Source: Candidatus Zymogenaceae bacterium (GTDB taxonomy: Bacteria; Desulfobacterota; Zymogenia; Zymogenales; Zymogenaceae). Taken from it: DNA of 64,000 nt. Under the pieces are notes generated by a model, which worked only from the letters and a program-made list of their open reading frames with translations, was not told where the DNA came from and searched no databases. Shown piece after piece: positions 1 to 8,636 of this stretch. The first letter of the stretch is position 1; the number at the start of each line of letters is the position of its first letter. Position numbers and translations under genes: made by a program. The stretch is taken from NCBI GenBank assembly GCA_016931225.1, contig JAFGFE010000039.1, positions 1-64,000 on the forward strand, given 5' to 3'.

Positions 1-438
1 CAGGCTCATGTATCCGTGCTCGTCGGGCAGCGATACCTGGACCAGCGCCACGTCCACCGGTATCATCTTCCGGTTGAGGAGGCCCGGAATCTCGGAGAGG
101 AAAATGGGTGTGTAGTCGGCCATGCCCTGGTTGACGGCGTCTCTGGTGTTGTTGCCGATGAAAAAGGAGTTGTGCCGGAAATTGTAGCGGAACTTTTCGT
201 TTGCATAGGGGGCCACCCCCAGGGTCCAGACGTGGAAAACCTCGGCGTCGAACACCGCCTTGGGGTGCTTCTCCACATATGAAATCAGGGCCCGGACCAG
301 GTACTGAGGCTCGCCGCAGCCGGTGCTGATGAAAATCCGGTCCCCACGGTGGACGTGTCCGAATATCTCCTCCTCGGAGGCGAACTTCTCCGGATACTGT
401 TCCTTCAAACGGTCTATGGCGGTATGGTTGTTTTTCAT
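1..438 (-). CDS. acetyl-CoA hydrolase/CoA-transferase family protein, N-terminal part (gene runs off the window)
   Basis: Reading the minus strand from an ATG at 438 gives 146 codons with no stop before the window edge, so the C-terminal two thirds are missing. The protein matches the start of the acetyl-CoA hydrolase / 4-hydroxybutyrate CoA-transferase family: GDRIFISTGCGEPQYLVRAL near residue 31, then FHVWTLGVAPYA and a segment ending SLPDEHGYMSL. Members move CoA between acyl-CoA and acetate or similar acids in the cytoplasm. AGGAG lies about 8 bases before the ATG. The gene is separated from the upstream vorB-like gene by a terminator, so it is probably its own transcript. The acid used cannot be told from this part. 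Confidence 0.85.
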   Translation of the reverse strand, partial: MKNNHTAIDRLKEQYPEKFASEEEIFGHVHRGDRIFISTGCGEPQYLVRALISYVEKHPKAVFDAEVFHVWTLGVAPYANEKFRYNFRHNSFFIGNNTRDAVNQGMADYTPIFLSEIPGLLNRKMIPVDVALVQVSLPDEHGYMSL

Positions 439-627
439 CAAGGCTCCTGAGTCAAGGGAGAAAAAGACACCATTCAAAAAAATATCCGGCGTTCCCGGCA
501 ATGGGTGCAGGCGTCAAATCTTCTCAGTATAAAATTTTATCGTGAAATATGGTTCGAGTCAATGAAATGCGAATGTGCCGCAACTGTTTTTTCAGAAGAC
601 GGCAGGCGGCAGTATCCCCTTCGGAAG

Positions 628-652
628 AAAAAACTCCCGAAAAACGGGAGTT
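628..652 (-). terminator. intrinsic terminator after the vorB-like gene
   Basis: An eight-base stem (AACTCCCG/CGGGAGTT, 632-639 with 645-652) around a five-base loop is followed, reading the minus strand, by a run of T (complement of 628-633). It lies about 30 bases beyond the stop of the alpha-subunit gene and closes that operon. Confidence 0.8.
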
Positions 653-681
653 CTTTGGTATTGTCGTTTATTTTCTACCTG

Positions 682-1761
682 TCAAGCCGGACAGTACGAC
701 GCGACGATCTCCGTCAGCTCGGCGGGCGAGGGGACGGAGCCGGGGGGATTGCCGAAGAAATCGACGGTTGCGTCTCCCAGGACCGAAAGCTTCACATCCT
801 CCACCATCTGGCCGGTGTTCAGCTCCACCACCAGAAAGTTCTTGACCCCGGCCGACAGCTCTTCAAGCTCTTTTCCCGGAAAGGGGAAGAGGGTGATGGG
901 GCGAAAGAGACCCACCCTTTTACCTTTTTCCCGCAGGCGGTCGATGGCGGTTCGGACAATGCGGGAGACAGATCCGAAGGCGCATACCACCAAATCCGCG
1001 TCGTCGGTGTGGTAGGACTCCCACATGACATCCTCTTTCATCCGCTCGTATTTTTCCTTGAGTCTCCAGTTATGCTTGGTCAGCTCGCCCTCGGCCAGGT
1101 AGAGAGACTTCAGAAGTCGTTTTTCCCGACCGTCGGCGCCGGTCAGCGCCCAAGACTTCTCGTCGGGCTCCTGGAATATCTTATGACGTATCATCGGCTC
1201 CTTGATCTGGCCCAGGATCGAATCGCCCAGGATCATTGCCGGATTTCGATACTTATCCGAAAGGTCGAAGGCGTGTATCGTCAAGTCATACATCTCCTGA
1301 ACCGAGTTCGGTGCGAGAACCAGCACCCGGTAGTCGCCATGGCCGCCTCCCCTGGTGGCCTGAAAGTAGTCCCCCTGGGAGGGGGATATGCCGCCCAGGC
1401 CGGGGCCGCTTCTGGAGATGTTGACGATCACTCCCGGTATCTCACTGCCGGCCATGTAGGAGATGCCCTCCTGCTTGAGCGATATCCCGGGGCTGGAAGA
1501 CGACGTCATGGCCCGGGCCCCGGTGGCGGCGGCCCCCAGCACCATGTTTATCGAGGCGATCTCGCTTTCCGCCTGAATGAACGCCCCTCCCATTTTCGGC
1601 AGATGTGCCGAGAGGTACTCCGGTATATCGTTCTGGGGCGTGATGGGGTAGCCGAAATAGAACTTGACTCCGGCGTCCAGCGCGCCCATGGCGATGGCCT
1701 CGTTTCCCTTGATGAGGTCTTTTTCCATATTCGTTGCCGGTTGTTGAGCCGTTACTGTCAC
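682..1761 (-). CDS. vorB: 2-oxoacid:ferredoxin oxidoreductase, alpha subunit (VorB/KorA type)
   Basis: 359 residues. The pyrimidine-binding domain opens with EKDLIKGNEAIAMGALDAG and FYFGYPITPQNDIPEYL, and TSSSSPGISLKQEGISYMAG and RSGPGLGGISPSQGDY follow, all typical of the alpha chain of 2-oxoisovalerate or 2-oxoglutarate:ferredoxin oxidoreductases. These cytoplasmic enzymes oxidise a 2-oxoacid to acyl-CoA and reduce ferredoxin. The start overlaps the stop of the ferredoxin gene by four bases (ATGA), so the two are translationally coupled; a second Met at residue 12 is an alternative start. The thiamine-diphosphate-binding beta chain and the gamma chain do not follow: a terminator comes next. 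Whether the substrate is branched-chain or 2-oxoglutarate is not decided by the sequence. Confidence 0.92.
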   Translation of the reverse strand: MTVTAQQPATNMEKDLIKGNEAIAMGALDAGVKFYFGYPITPQNDIPEYLSAHLPKMGGAFIQAESEIASINMVLGAAATGARAMTSSSSPGISLKQEGISYMAGSEIPGVIVNISRSGPGLGGISPSQGDYFQATRGGGHGDYRVLVLAPNSVQEMYDLTIHAFDLSDKYRNPAMILGDSILGQIKEPMIRHKIFQEPDEKSWALTGADGREKRLLKSLYLAEGELTKHNWRLKEKYERMKEDVMWESYHTDDADLVVCAFGSVSRIVRTAIDRLREKGKRVGLFRPITLFPFPGKELEELSAGVKNFLVVELNTGQMVEDVKLSVLGDATVDFFGNPPGSVPSPAELTEIVASYCPA

Positions 1762-1964
1762 TTGAACACCTCAATAGCGATATCGGGACACATCTGTGCG
1801 CACAGGGCGCAGCCGGTACATTCGGACGAATTGTCGATATACTGGGCGGTAAAGTATCCCTGACTGTTGGTTTTCTTGCCGATAGCGATGAGCGATCGCG
1901 GGCACGCGTCGGTGCACAGGCCGCATCCCTTGCATAACTCAGCGTCGATGATGACTTTGGGCAT
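1758..1964 (-). CDS. vorC: 2x[4Fe-4S] ferredoxin, delta subunit of the 2-oxoacid oxidoreductase
   Basis: 68 residues with two complete cluster motifs, CKGCGLCTDACP near residue 11 and CTGCALCAQMCP near residue 49, as in bacterial dicluster ferredoxins of the KorD/VorC/PorD type. It would carry electrons from the alpha/beta core to free ferredoxin. It lies 32 bases after the SPOR gene and overlaps the next gene by four bases, which supports assignment to the same enzyme. Confidence 0.9.
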   Translation of the reverse strand: MPKVIIDAELCKGCGLCTDACPRSLIAIGKKTNSQGYFTAQYIDNSSECTGCALCAQMCPDIAIEVFK

Positions 1965-1996
1965 TGTCAGAGTTTTCCGTTAAATAAATGGTGGTG

Positions 1997-2677
1997 TTAC
2001 GGGTATCCGGTGCCGATTTCCGGTGTGAAGTCGGAGAATTCATCTCTGGATACAATGTCTTCTATGGCCTCCTCGGCCTCCTCTTGAGTATCGAACCATT
2101 TGATGCGGATGCTGATGGCGTCGTCCTCCACCTTTTTGGTGTATGCGCCGTATCCCAGGGCCTTGAGGGATTTTTCCAGATCCTGGGCCTTGACCGGATC
2201 GGTGGTTGCGAAGACACGGATGTAGTATTTCAGATCCGGATCATCGCCCGCGCCGCCTGTGGGGAGCGATGCGATGTCCTCAAGCCCCCCGGTTTCCGGA
2301 CTGCCTGATTCGTCGCCGGGACCCACGCCGCCGGTCAGCTCCTCCTCCACCATCCCATCGTCGGGATCACCCCCCAGGGTGTCGTAGAATGTCATCTCCG
2401 GCTCGTCCCCTTCCGGGTGTATCTCATCTTCGGTGAGGGGCGTAATGGGAATGATGTCACCCTCGCCGGTATCATCCGTCAGGGCGACCCCCCCCCTCAG
2501 GGCGGTGGATCGACCGGTGATGTATCCCAGGGAGAACAGCAGCACGGAGATAACAATGCACACCACAACCAAAAGCGCCACATGCCTGGGCTCCATGGAA
2601 AAATCATAGGTGTCCCTTACCCTGCGGTAATCTCTCATTCCCTTGGTGTCTTCCTCTTCGTCGGGAAAGTATCGCAT
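1997..2677 (-). CDS. SPOR-domain membrane protein
   Basis: 226 residues. A charged N-terminus is followed by one membrane helix (about residues 32-54), an acidic Gly/Pro-rich linker, and a C-terminal SPOR-like domain (about 148-222) starting KYYIRVFATTDPVKAQDLEK. SPOR domains bind denuded peptidoglycan glycans at division sites; the topology fits an inner-membrane anchor with a periplasmic SPOR domain. A GGGGG ribosome site precedes the ATG by about eight bases. It sits between argS and the ferredoxin gene in one direction, probably as part of one transcript. Exact role in division is inferred from the domain only. Confidence 0.8.
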   Translation of the reverse strand: MRYFPDEEEDTKGMRDYRRVRDTYDFSMEPRHVALLVVVCIVISVLLFSLGYITGRSTALRGGVALTDDTGEGDIIPITPLTEDEIHPEGDEPEMTFYDTLGGDPDDGMVEEELTGGVGPGDESGSPETGGLEDIASLPTGGAGDDPDLKYYIRVFATTDPVKAQDLEKSLKALGYGAYTKKVEDDAISIRIKWFDTQEEAEEAIEDIVSRDEFSDFTPEIGTGYP

Positions 2678-2734
2678 ATAATACCCCCTGTCACAGTACG
2701 TCGATATACATTGTGTTGTGTATGATCGGCATCC

Positions 2735-4429
2735 TCACATTTTTTCCGGGGCGGATATCCCCAAAAGTCCCAGCCCCCGGGCCACAACGGTCTTGATCAT
2801 CCCGCCCAGGGCCAGGCGCCCCCGGGTGAGGGGGAGGTTCTCGGTGATGACCCGGTGGTGGTTGTAGTAGCTGTGAAAGAGCGAGGCCAAGTCGAAGAGG
2901 AAAAATGTGATCTTGTGAGGGGCCAGATCACGGGCCGCCTCCTCCACCAGGTCGGGAAAATAGAGAATTTTCTTGATAAGGGCGATTTCCTCCGGCAGCA
3001 CAAGCCGGGCCAAGTCGTCATCCGAACATTCGTCCGTGGAGATATCCTGCTCGTTTGCCTGACGAAGTATGGAACAGATACGGGCATGGGAGTACTGGAC
3101 GTAGAAAACAGGATTTTCCTGAGACCTGGTGGTGGCCAGGTCCAGGTCGAAATCGAAGTGGGCGTCGTAGCTGCGCATGAGCATGAAATATCGCACGGCG
3201 TCCGATCCCACTTCGTCGAGAAGCTGCCTGAGGGTGACGAATTGCCCCGCCCTGGTGGACATGGAGATCGGTTTTCCCCCACGGACCAGGCTGACCAGCT
3301 GCACGAGGATCATTACCAGATCCCCTTCGTTTCGCCCCAGGGCCCGTATCGCCGCCTGCATCCTGACGACGTATCCGTGGTGATCCGCCCCCCAGATATT
3401 GATCACGCGGTCAAAGCCCCGATCGTATTTGTTTTGATGATAGGCGATATCCGAAGCGAGATAGGTCTTTTCGCCGTCGCTTTTGATGACCACCCGATCC
3501 TTGTCGTCCCCGTAGTCGATGGTGTTAAACCAGAGGGCTCCCTCTTTCTCGAACACGAGCCCCCGGCGGGTAAACTCCTCAATATACGCATCCACCTGGC
3601 TTGTGCCGTCCGCCTCGCATTCATAGAGGCTCTTTTCCGAAAACCAGACGTCGTACTCGATGCCGAAGTCCGAGAGGTCCTGTTTTATACCGGAAAGGAT
3701 ATTCTGAGAGGCGAAGTTGGTGAAAAAGGGTATCGCTTCTTCCTCCGGCATCTGAAGAAAACGCTCCCCCTGTTCCGATGCGATTTTTTGGGCGATCTCC
3801 CCGATGTATTCCCCCTGATAATAGGTATCGAGATAGACAAAATCTTTGCCGAAATGTTCCCGGTACCGGGCGTAGACGCTTTTCCCCAGGGTTTCCATCT
3901 GGACGCCGGCGTCGTTGATATAGTATTCCCGTTGGACGTCGAAGCCTGCGGCTTCCAGGACGGCGGCCAGGGAGTCTCCCACCGCCGCTCCCCTGGCATG
4001 GCCCACATGCAGGGGTCCTGTGGGATTGGCGCTGACGAATTCCACCTGCACACGCACGCCGCGGCCCATATCCGAGTCGCCGAAGGTTTCCCCCTCGGCG
4101 ATGGCGTTGGCGAGGCGTCGGTGCCAGAAGGAATCTTTCAGGGAAAAGTTGATAAACCCGGGGCCCGCCACCTCCATTTTTTCGATGAAGTCTGCGGCCT
4201 CATTGACGCTCGCGACGATTCGCTCGGCCACCTGCCGGGGATTCTTCTTCTCCGCCGATGCCAATACCAGGGCGATGTTCGAGGCGAAATCGCCGTGAGT
4301 CGAGTCCTTTGGGACCTCGATTTGAGGTTCGATGGTGGAATCGGAGTACGTATATGTGGGAAGGAAACCCTCGTCCGCCAACGCGGACAAGGATTTCCGT
4401 AAAATGTCCGTCAGTTGTTCTTTAACCAA
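2735..4429 (-). CDS. argS: arginyl-tRNA synthetase
   Basis: Class I synthetase charging tRNA-Arg. The HIGH-equivalent is NPTGPLHVGHARGAAVGDS, the KMSKS-equivalent region is GGKPISMSTRAGQFVTL, and the C-terminal DALR anticodon domain ends the protein. The N-terminal additional domain is present, so the enzyme is full length (564 residues from this start). I chose a TTG start at 4429 because AAGGGGT stands nine bases before it. An in-frame GTG at 4462 would add 11 residues and overlap the upstream gene by seven bases, but has only a weak ribosome site. Followed closely by the SPOR gene. Confidence 0.95.
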   Translation of the reverse strand: MVKEQLTDILRKSLSALADEGFLPTYTYSDSTIEPQIEVPKDSTHGDFASNIALVLASAEKKNPRQVAERIVASVNEAADFIEKMEVAGPGFINFSLKDSFWHRRLANAIAEGETFGDSDMGRGVRVQVEFVSANPTGPLHVGHARGAAVGDSLAAVLEAAGFDVQREYYINDAGVQMETLGKSVYARYREHFGKDFVYLDTYYQGEYIGEIAQKIASEQGERFLQMPEEEAIPFFTNFASQNILSGIKQDLSDFGIEYDVWFSEKSLYECEADGTSQVDAYIEEFTRRGLVFEKEGALWFNTIDYGDDKDRVVIKSDGEKTYLASDIAYHQNKYDRGFDRVINIWGADHHGYVVRMQAAIRALGRNEGDLVMILVQLVSLVRGGKPISMSTRAGQFVTLRQLLDEVGSDAVRYFMLMRSYDAHFDFDLDLATTRSQENPVFYVQYSHARICSILRQANEQDISTDECSDDDLARLVLPEEIALIKKILYFPDLVEEAARDLAPHKITFFLFDLASLFHSYYNHHRVITENLPLTRGRLALGGMIKTVVARGLGLLGISAPEKM

Positions 4430-4455
4430 GATGTGAGCACCCCTTCGTGAGCCTG

Positions 4456-4665
4456 CTACCACTTCCAGTATTTGTCCTTCTTCTTTTCCTGAAGATCTTC
4501 CGCGATCACGCTCTCGACCTCTTCGATCGGCTCATCTTTAATGGAGAGGTCTTTGGTGAAATCTGTGCAGTACAGCACACCGGTTCCGCTGGAGGAACTG
4601 GAGAACTTTTTCTTGCAGTTTCTTCTCCAGGCACACACCGCGCAGAGCTTTTTTTCTAACGTCAT
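4456..4665 (-). CDS. small cysteine-containing protein upstream of argS, unknown
   Basis: 69 residues. Four cysteines at positions 8, 11, 17 and 33 (CAVC, then RRNC, then YC) could bind zinc or a cluster; a Ser-rich stretch lies between the third and fourth. The C-terminal half is acidic and ends KKKDKYWKW. I do not recognise a family. It is followed directly by argS, touching its longest possible start, so the two are likely co-transcribed. Weak GGGTGA ribosome site before the ATG. Real gene judged from coupling and cysteine spacing. Confidence 0.6.
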   Translation of the reverse strand: MTLEKKLCAVCAWRRNCKKKFSSSSSGTGVLYCTDFTKDLSIKDEPIEEVESVIAEDLQEKKKDKYWKW

Positions 4666-4692
4666 AGGACATCACCCGTATCTAGTAATGGA

Positions 4693-4739
4693 ATGAAAAA
4701 ATAGATTCCATCCCTTCACGACCCCGGAGGATTGGAATC
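4693..4739 (-). terminator. intrinsic terminator after the amidase gene
   Basis: On the minus strand a GATTCCA...TGGAATC stem extended by GG/CC pairs with one bulge is followed by TATTTTTTC. It lies 50 bases past the stop of the nitrilase-family gene and ahead of the argS group. Confidence 0.55.
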
Positions 4740-4791
4740 AGGAATCACGGACACAACAGTTATGTAGTGGTAATAATGTATAATGCCTTTT

Positions 4792-5667
4792 TTATGAATC
4801 ACATTCCGAGTAGACGTCGGGGCGTCGGTCATTGAAATACGGCCACATGGCCCGTGTCTTGTGTACGTCCTCCAGGTCAATGTCAAACAGTGATACCGAG
4901 TCGTTCATGCCCGCCGGCTCGCTGAGGAGCTCTCCACTGGGATTGACACAGAAGGTCTCTCCGTAAAAATCCTGCACCTTTTCGCTGCCGGTCCTGTTGA
5001 TCCGCAGGGCGAAGAGACCATTCACAATGGCGTTTGCGCTGATGGCCGTCTGCCACCGCTCGTGGGTCCTCATCGCCGCCGCCGTGGGGCAGACGATCAA
5101 CTCGGCCCCCTTCAATCCCAGGATCCTGCTCCCCTCGGGGAAGTAGTTATCCCAGCATATCTGCACACCCAGGGTTAGATAGTGCGTGGTAAAGACAGGA
5201 AATCCCCTGTCTCCCGGAGTAAAGTAGTCCTTTTCGTACCAAAGCGGGAGTCGGGGCAGGTGTACCTTCCGGTAGGTTCCCAAGAGGGAGCCGTCGGCGT
5301 CGATGACCGCCGCGGAGTTGTAAACCCGGTCATCCTCAAGCTCCGCGATGGGGAGCACCATCACCACTCCCTTCTTTTTCGCCAGGGCGCTGAATTCCTC
5401 GGTGGTGGGACCGGGTATCGGCTCGGCAAAGGGAACGGCTCGGGACGGATCGACGTTTTCCTCGTGGGCAAACCAGTGTGTGGTAAAAAGCTCGGCGAAT
5501 GATATCAGCTTCGCGCCGCTTTCAACGGCCACATCGGCAAATTTCATCGCCTTCTTAACGTTTTTTTCTTTGTCCTCAACGGCGGCGAACTGGATGCCGG
5601 CGATTTTCAGAATCGTACTGCCTCCCACGCATTTCTCCGAACGTGCTGTCTGTCGAAATATCGACAT
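4792..5667 (-). CDS. carbon-nitrogen hydrolase (nitrilase superfamily amidase)
   Basis: 291 residues, close to the family's usual 260-300. The Glu-Lys-Cys catalytic triad is visible: Glu59 in SFAELF, Lys134 in YRKVHLP and Cys171 in QICWDNYFPE. The sequence resembles N-carbamoylputrescine amidase/omega-amidase-like members (TYRKVHLPRLPLWYEKDYFTPGD), which hydrolyse amides or carbamoyl groups in the cytoplasm. The first ~20 residues precede the conserved ILKIAGIQF strand and may not all be translated. It is monocistronic, with a terminator after it, and faces away from the lipid-kinase gene. Substrate not determinable. Confidence 0.88.
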   Translation of the reverse strand: MSIFRQTARSEKCVGGSTILKIAGIQFAAVEDKEKNVKKAMKFADVAVESGAKLISFAELFTTHWFAHEENVDPSRAVPFAEPIPGPTTEEFSALAKKKGVVMVLPIAELEDDRVYNSAAVIDADGSLLGTYRKVHLPRLPLWYEKDYFTPGDRGFPVFTTHYLTLGVQICWDNYFPEGSRILGLKGAELIVCPTAAAMRTHERWQTAISANAIVNGLFALRINRTGSEKVQDFYGETFCVNPSGELLSEPAGMNDSVSLFDIDLEDVHKTRAMWPYFNDRRPDVYSECDS

Positions 5668-5799
5668 ATTTAATCCTATGATATAACCTTTTGGGGATTC
5701 GAGTCAAGTTTTTTGGTTTGACTCCGGGGAAAAAATCCCATACCCTGAGAGTGGTTTTCCTCCAAAACACCGGGCAGGACAAAAAGGCCGGACAGGGCA

Positions 5800-6822
5800 A
5801 TGAATCGAAATTTCCCCACAGTCGCCGTTATTGTAAACCGTAACGCCCGGTGGGCGAACGACCGCCTGCTCAAAAAGCTATCGCGCATTCTCCCCGATGA
5901 TGCAATCTATCCCACCGAAACCGTCACAGACGCGGAATATGCGATGGAGGATATCCTCGCCGGGGGATACGACATCGTCTTTTCCGGCGGCGGGGACGGC
6001 ACGATCGTTTCCATCCTGTCGATCATGCGAAGGAAGGTGGAGGAGAAAAGAAGCCGGGGGAAGAGCGTCCTTCGGCCGCCGGTGGGGATTCTGAAGCTTG
6101 GCACCGGAAACGCCTGGGCCTGGGCGGTGGGGGTGAAGGACGGATTGGATCAGCTTGAGCACGTGGTTAACGGTGGATATTTTTCCATCTATCGTTATTC
6201 GTTGGTGGAGGTGAACGGACTGTTGTGTCCCTTTGCCGGGGTGGGGTGGGACGCCCGGATACTCAACGACTACTACGAGGTGAATCGAAAGCTCTCCGAC
6301 ACCCCCCTCAGGCGGTTCGTGGGGAGCCTCTATGGTTATTTTTTCGCGGTGTTTTCCCGGACGATTCCGCATATCATGAAGGAGAAAAGCCTTCCGAAGG
6401 TCACCGTTCGATTCACCGGCGAAAAGCTCCTGAAGCCCACCCGGGAGGGGGAGTATCTCTCCATCACCGACATGGGGAGCGACGTCATCTACCAGGGGCC
6501 GGCATCCATCGCCGCCGCGGGCACGATCCCCTATTTCGGGTATGCGTTTCGGATGTTTCCTCACGCCGACCGGGTCCGGGGCACCATGCACCTGCGCATC
6601 GCCGATCTTGAGGTTTTCGAATCCTTGGTGAACATCTTGAAGCTGTGGAACGGGACCTACCGGAGCCCCAGGGTGATCGACTTCGTCACCGATCGGGTGG
6701 AGATGACCTTCGATCGCAAGCTTCCCCTGCAGGTGGGCGGCGATCCGATGGGATACACCGACCGGGTGGAGTTTTCCGTCCCCGATTTTACCGCGAAGGT
6801 CATCGCATTCTGGGGGATGTGA
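5800..6822 (+). CDS. diacylglycerol/lipid kinase family protein
   Basis: 340 residues. The N-terminal DAGK catalytic domain shows VAVIVNRNARWAN, the nucleotide-binding GGGDGT loop at residues 63-68, and GILKLGTGNAWAWAVG (the GTGND-like motif with Ala-Trp in place of Asp). A C-terminal beta-sandwich follows, as in YegS/DgkB-type kinases (ATP-dependent phosphorylation of diacylglycerol or sphingoid-like lipids at the membrane). The Asp of the usual GTGN-D motif is not conserved, so activity on a standard lipid is uncertain. It is transcribed divergently from the amidase gene across a 130-base spacer. Confidence 0.8.
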   Translation: MNRNFPTVAVIVNRNARWANDRLLKKLSRILPDDAIYPTETVTDAEYAMEDILAGGYDIVFSGGGDGTIVSILSIMRRKVEEKRSRGKSVLRPPVGILKLGTGNAWAWAVGVKDGLDQLEHVVNGGYFSIYRYSLVEVNGLLCPFAGVGWDARILNDYYEVNRKLSDTPLRRFVGSLYGYFFAVFSRTIPHIMKEKSLPKVTVRFTGEKLLKPTREGEYLSITDMGSDVIYQGPASIAAAGTIPYFGYAFRMFPHADRVRGTMHLRIADLEVFESLVNILKLWNGTYRSPRVIDFVTDRVEMTFDRKLPLQVGGDPMGYTDRVEFSVPDFTAKVIAFWGM

Positions 6823-6988
6823 GGTGAGGGGCGGGGTCGGCGGGGTTGTAGGAGTTTGGGGAAATCCGGGGCGGCCGTTTTTTACACATCGCTGGGATAC
6901 ACGGCGTGATATTTGAATTGCCGGAGAATCGGGGGCATGCTAAAGTTGCGATGTTTAATGAACATGTATCGTGGAGCGTGTTGACATC

Positions 6989-7651
6989 ATGGATATCTCG
7001 TCTTTCGTGTGCAAGCGCTGCGGCGCAGACGTCGAAATCGGCGCCGATGGAAAAATAGCGACCTGTAAATATTGCGGCGGCAAGTATAATATCGATTTCA
7101 GTGACGGTTCTCTTTCGGCTCGGCCCATAGATAAAGATATCGATTCTCGGGTAAAAGGGCTCATACATGAAAAGAAGGAGTTGGAGGAGCGATTAGAAAA
7201 AATCGAAGAGGGTGAAAAGAAGTGGAAGCTGTTTCTGTCTTCCTTTTATGCAGGGAAGGGGAAAAATATTCCCGAGATGAAAGAGATCCATGAGGAGGCA
7301 AAATCCGACTTTATAATGGGATACGGCATAGAGAACAGGAAGCTGGTTTCAGATTACTGCAATATCACATATCTCGATGCCGCCGATAGCGCCGCGTCTC
7401 CTCTTTCATGTGATGTGATTTTAATCGGGACAATCATAGTTGTCTGTATCTTGGGCGCAATATTTATGAGAAATGATGTTACCCGGTTGGGTATCATTCT
7501 CCTTTCGTCCGGAGGTGTCCTGTTCGTATTCCTGCTTTTTGGACTGCTCGGCGAAAGGGGAGGAAAAAAGGAAGATAGAGATAGAAAAGAGGCGAAGAAA
7601 GGGCTTAAGGAAATAGAGAAAGCGATGAGAAAGCGTCTCGACAGCTTTTAG
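6989..7651 (+). CDS. zinc-ribbon membrane protein with a coiled coil, unknown
   Basis: 220 residues from the ATG at 6989. A GTG 18 bases upstream also opens the frame, but GTGGAGC there is better read as the ribosome site. Order: zinc ribbon with Cys8, Cys11, Cys26 and Cys29 (CKRCG...CKYCG), then an Lys/Glu-rich coiled coil (about 55-80), a linker, two adjacent membrane helices (about 140-190), and a charged KKEDRDRKEAKKG tail. Zinc-ribbon plus two-helix proteins of this kind are common and mostly unstudied. It stands alone, with no operon partner. Confidence 0.7.
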   Translation: MDISSFVCKRCGADVEIGADGKIATCKYCGGKYNIDFSDGSLSARPIDKDIDSRVKGLIHEKKELEERLEKIEEGEKKWKLFLSSFYAGKGKNIPEMKEIHEEAKSDFIMGYGIENRKLVSDYCNITYLDAADSAASPLSCDVILIGTIIVVCILGAIFMRNDVTRLGIILLSSGGVLFVFLLFGLLGERGGKKEDRDRKEAKKGLKEIEKAMRKRLDSF

Positions 7652-7999
7652 ATGTGAAAGGTGTTCTTCTGGAGGATATGACTACATAGTATCTGAGACG
7701 AAAGGCGAGGGAATATTATGAAGAATGGAAAAAGACCCTTTTACATTTCTGGTGTCACGGCTGTGTATTGTAATCCCTCATGATCCCAGTTATGAAGTTT
7801 AAAGCTGTTTAGCTTTGGGATAGTATTTTCAATGTAACTCTTTCACTTCACGATGAATACAGAAAGAGAAAACCAGAGAAATTTTATATCAATTCTGTCA
7901 AGTGAATGATCCCCGCAGTCACCTACGAAAGCGAGAAAACGCGATTTTCCTTACAAATCCTCCAGGGGATTTAACACCTAATTTTTCCCCTTTAGCCCC
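7652..7999. other. intergenic region, no gene seen
   Basis: About 350 bases between the zinc-ribbon gene and the convergent NYN gene. AT-richer than its neighbours. It holds only a weak inverted repeat (AAATCC/GGATTT near 7955-7972) without a T-run. I see no RNA gene or promoter. Confidence 0.5.
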
Positions 8000-8509
8000 C
8001 TACTTATTAAAATCATTCTCATCGATGAGAATGATATCCTCCACGAAGTCGTCGATTGTGATCAGGTGGTCGCAGCTCTTGCGGAGTTCGGTGCTCAGCG
8101 AATTCTTGAACGACGCCACCTCCACCCGGATGCCGAGGCCCTTCACCTCCTCGATGGCGGAGACGTAGTCCTCGTCGCCGCTGACGATGATTCCGATATT
8201 GAACGCCCCCTTCAGGCCCAGGGAGAGAAATTTGATGGCCAGGGCCACGTCAACGCCCTTTTCTTTGCCGTATTTCGGGGTTTTTATCTCCACATCGATG
8301 CTGTCCACGGAAAACTGGAGCATATCGAAAAACGAGCTCTGGGACGAGTGGTGCTGGGTGCCGAAATAATAGGTGCGCACGAGATACCGGTCACCCTGTA
8401 ATATCTGAATAAATTTGTTAAAATCAATACGGCATCCCTGTCGGTAGTCGTTCATGGAGTGATAGAGATTGGAACCGTCGATGAAGATCATTACCTTTTC
8501 GCGTATCAT
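8000..8509 (-). CDS. NYN-domain protein (LabA/DUF88-like, PIN-fold nuclease superfamily)
   Basis: 169 residues, the whole length being one NYN domain. Acidic metal-site motifs are in place: FIDGSNLY (Asp11), GVDVALAIK and SGDEDYVSAIEEVKGLG. NYN proteins belong to the PIN-like fold and are usually thought to cut or bind RNA; bacterial LabA-type members are mostly uncharacterised. It is transcribed alone on the minus strand. An RNase role is a family-based inference. Confidence 0.85.
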   Translation of the reverse strand: MIREKVMIFIDGSNLYHSMNDYRQGCRIDFNKFIQILQGDRYLVRTYYFGTQHHSSQSSFFDMLQFSVDSIDVEIKTPKYGKEKGVDVALAIKFLSLGLKGAFNIGIIVSGDEDYVSAIEEVKGLGIRVEVASFKNSLSTELRKSCDHLITIDDFVEDIILIDENDFNK

Positions 8510-8636
8510 GGACTTGCCTTTTCATAGTACGGTTGAAAAACGACAACATGCAATCGCATGCATATATGAGTTATGAATAATACCTCATTCGCCGTCGATA
8601 TGACGGTATATGCGTTCGATCCGGAAACGCGAGCGG

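Noticed and set aside
505-1863. Long plus-strand frame over vorB and the ferredoxin
   Set aside because: Shadow of two well-supported minus-strand genes that carry clear motifs.
2855-4402. Long antisense open frame over argS
   Set aside because: It is a shadow of the GC-rich argS coding sequence; argS motifs are unambiguous.
5701-5724. Inverted repeat GAGTCAA/TTGACTC between the amidase and lipid-kinase genes
   Set aside because: Short arms, loop of ten bases and no T-run; a promoter reading (TTGACT, 17, TACCCT) is too weak to list.
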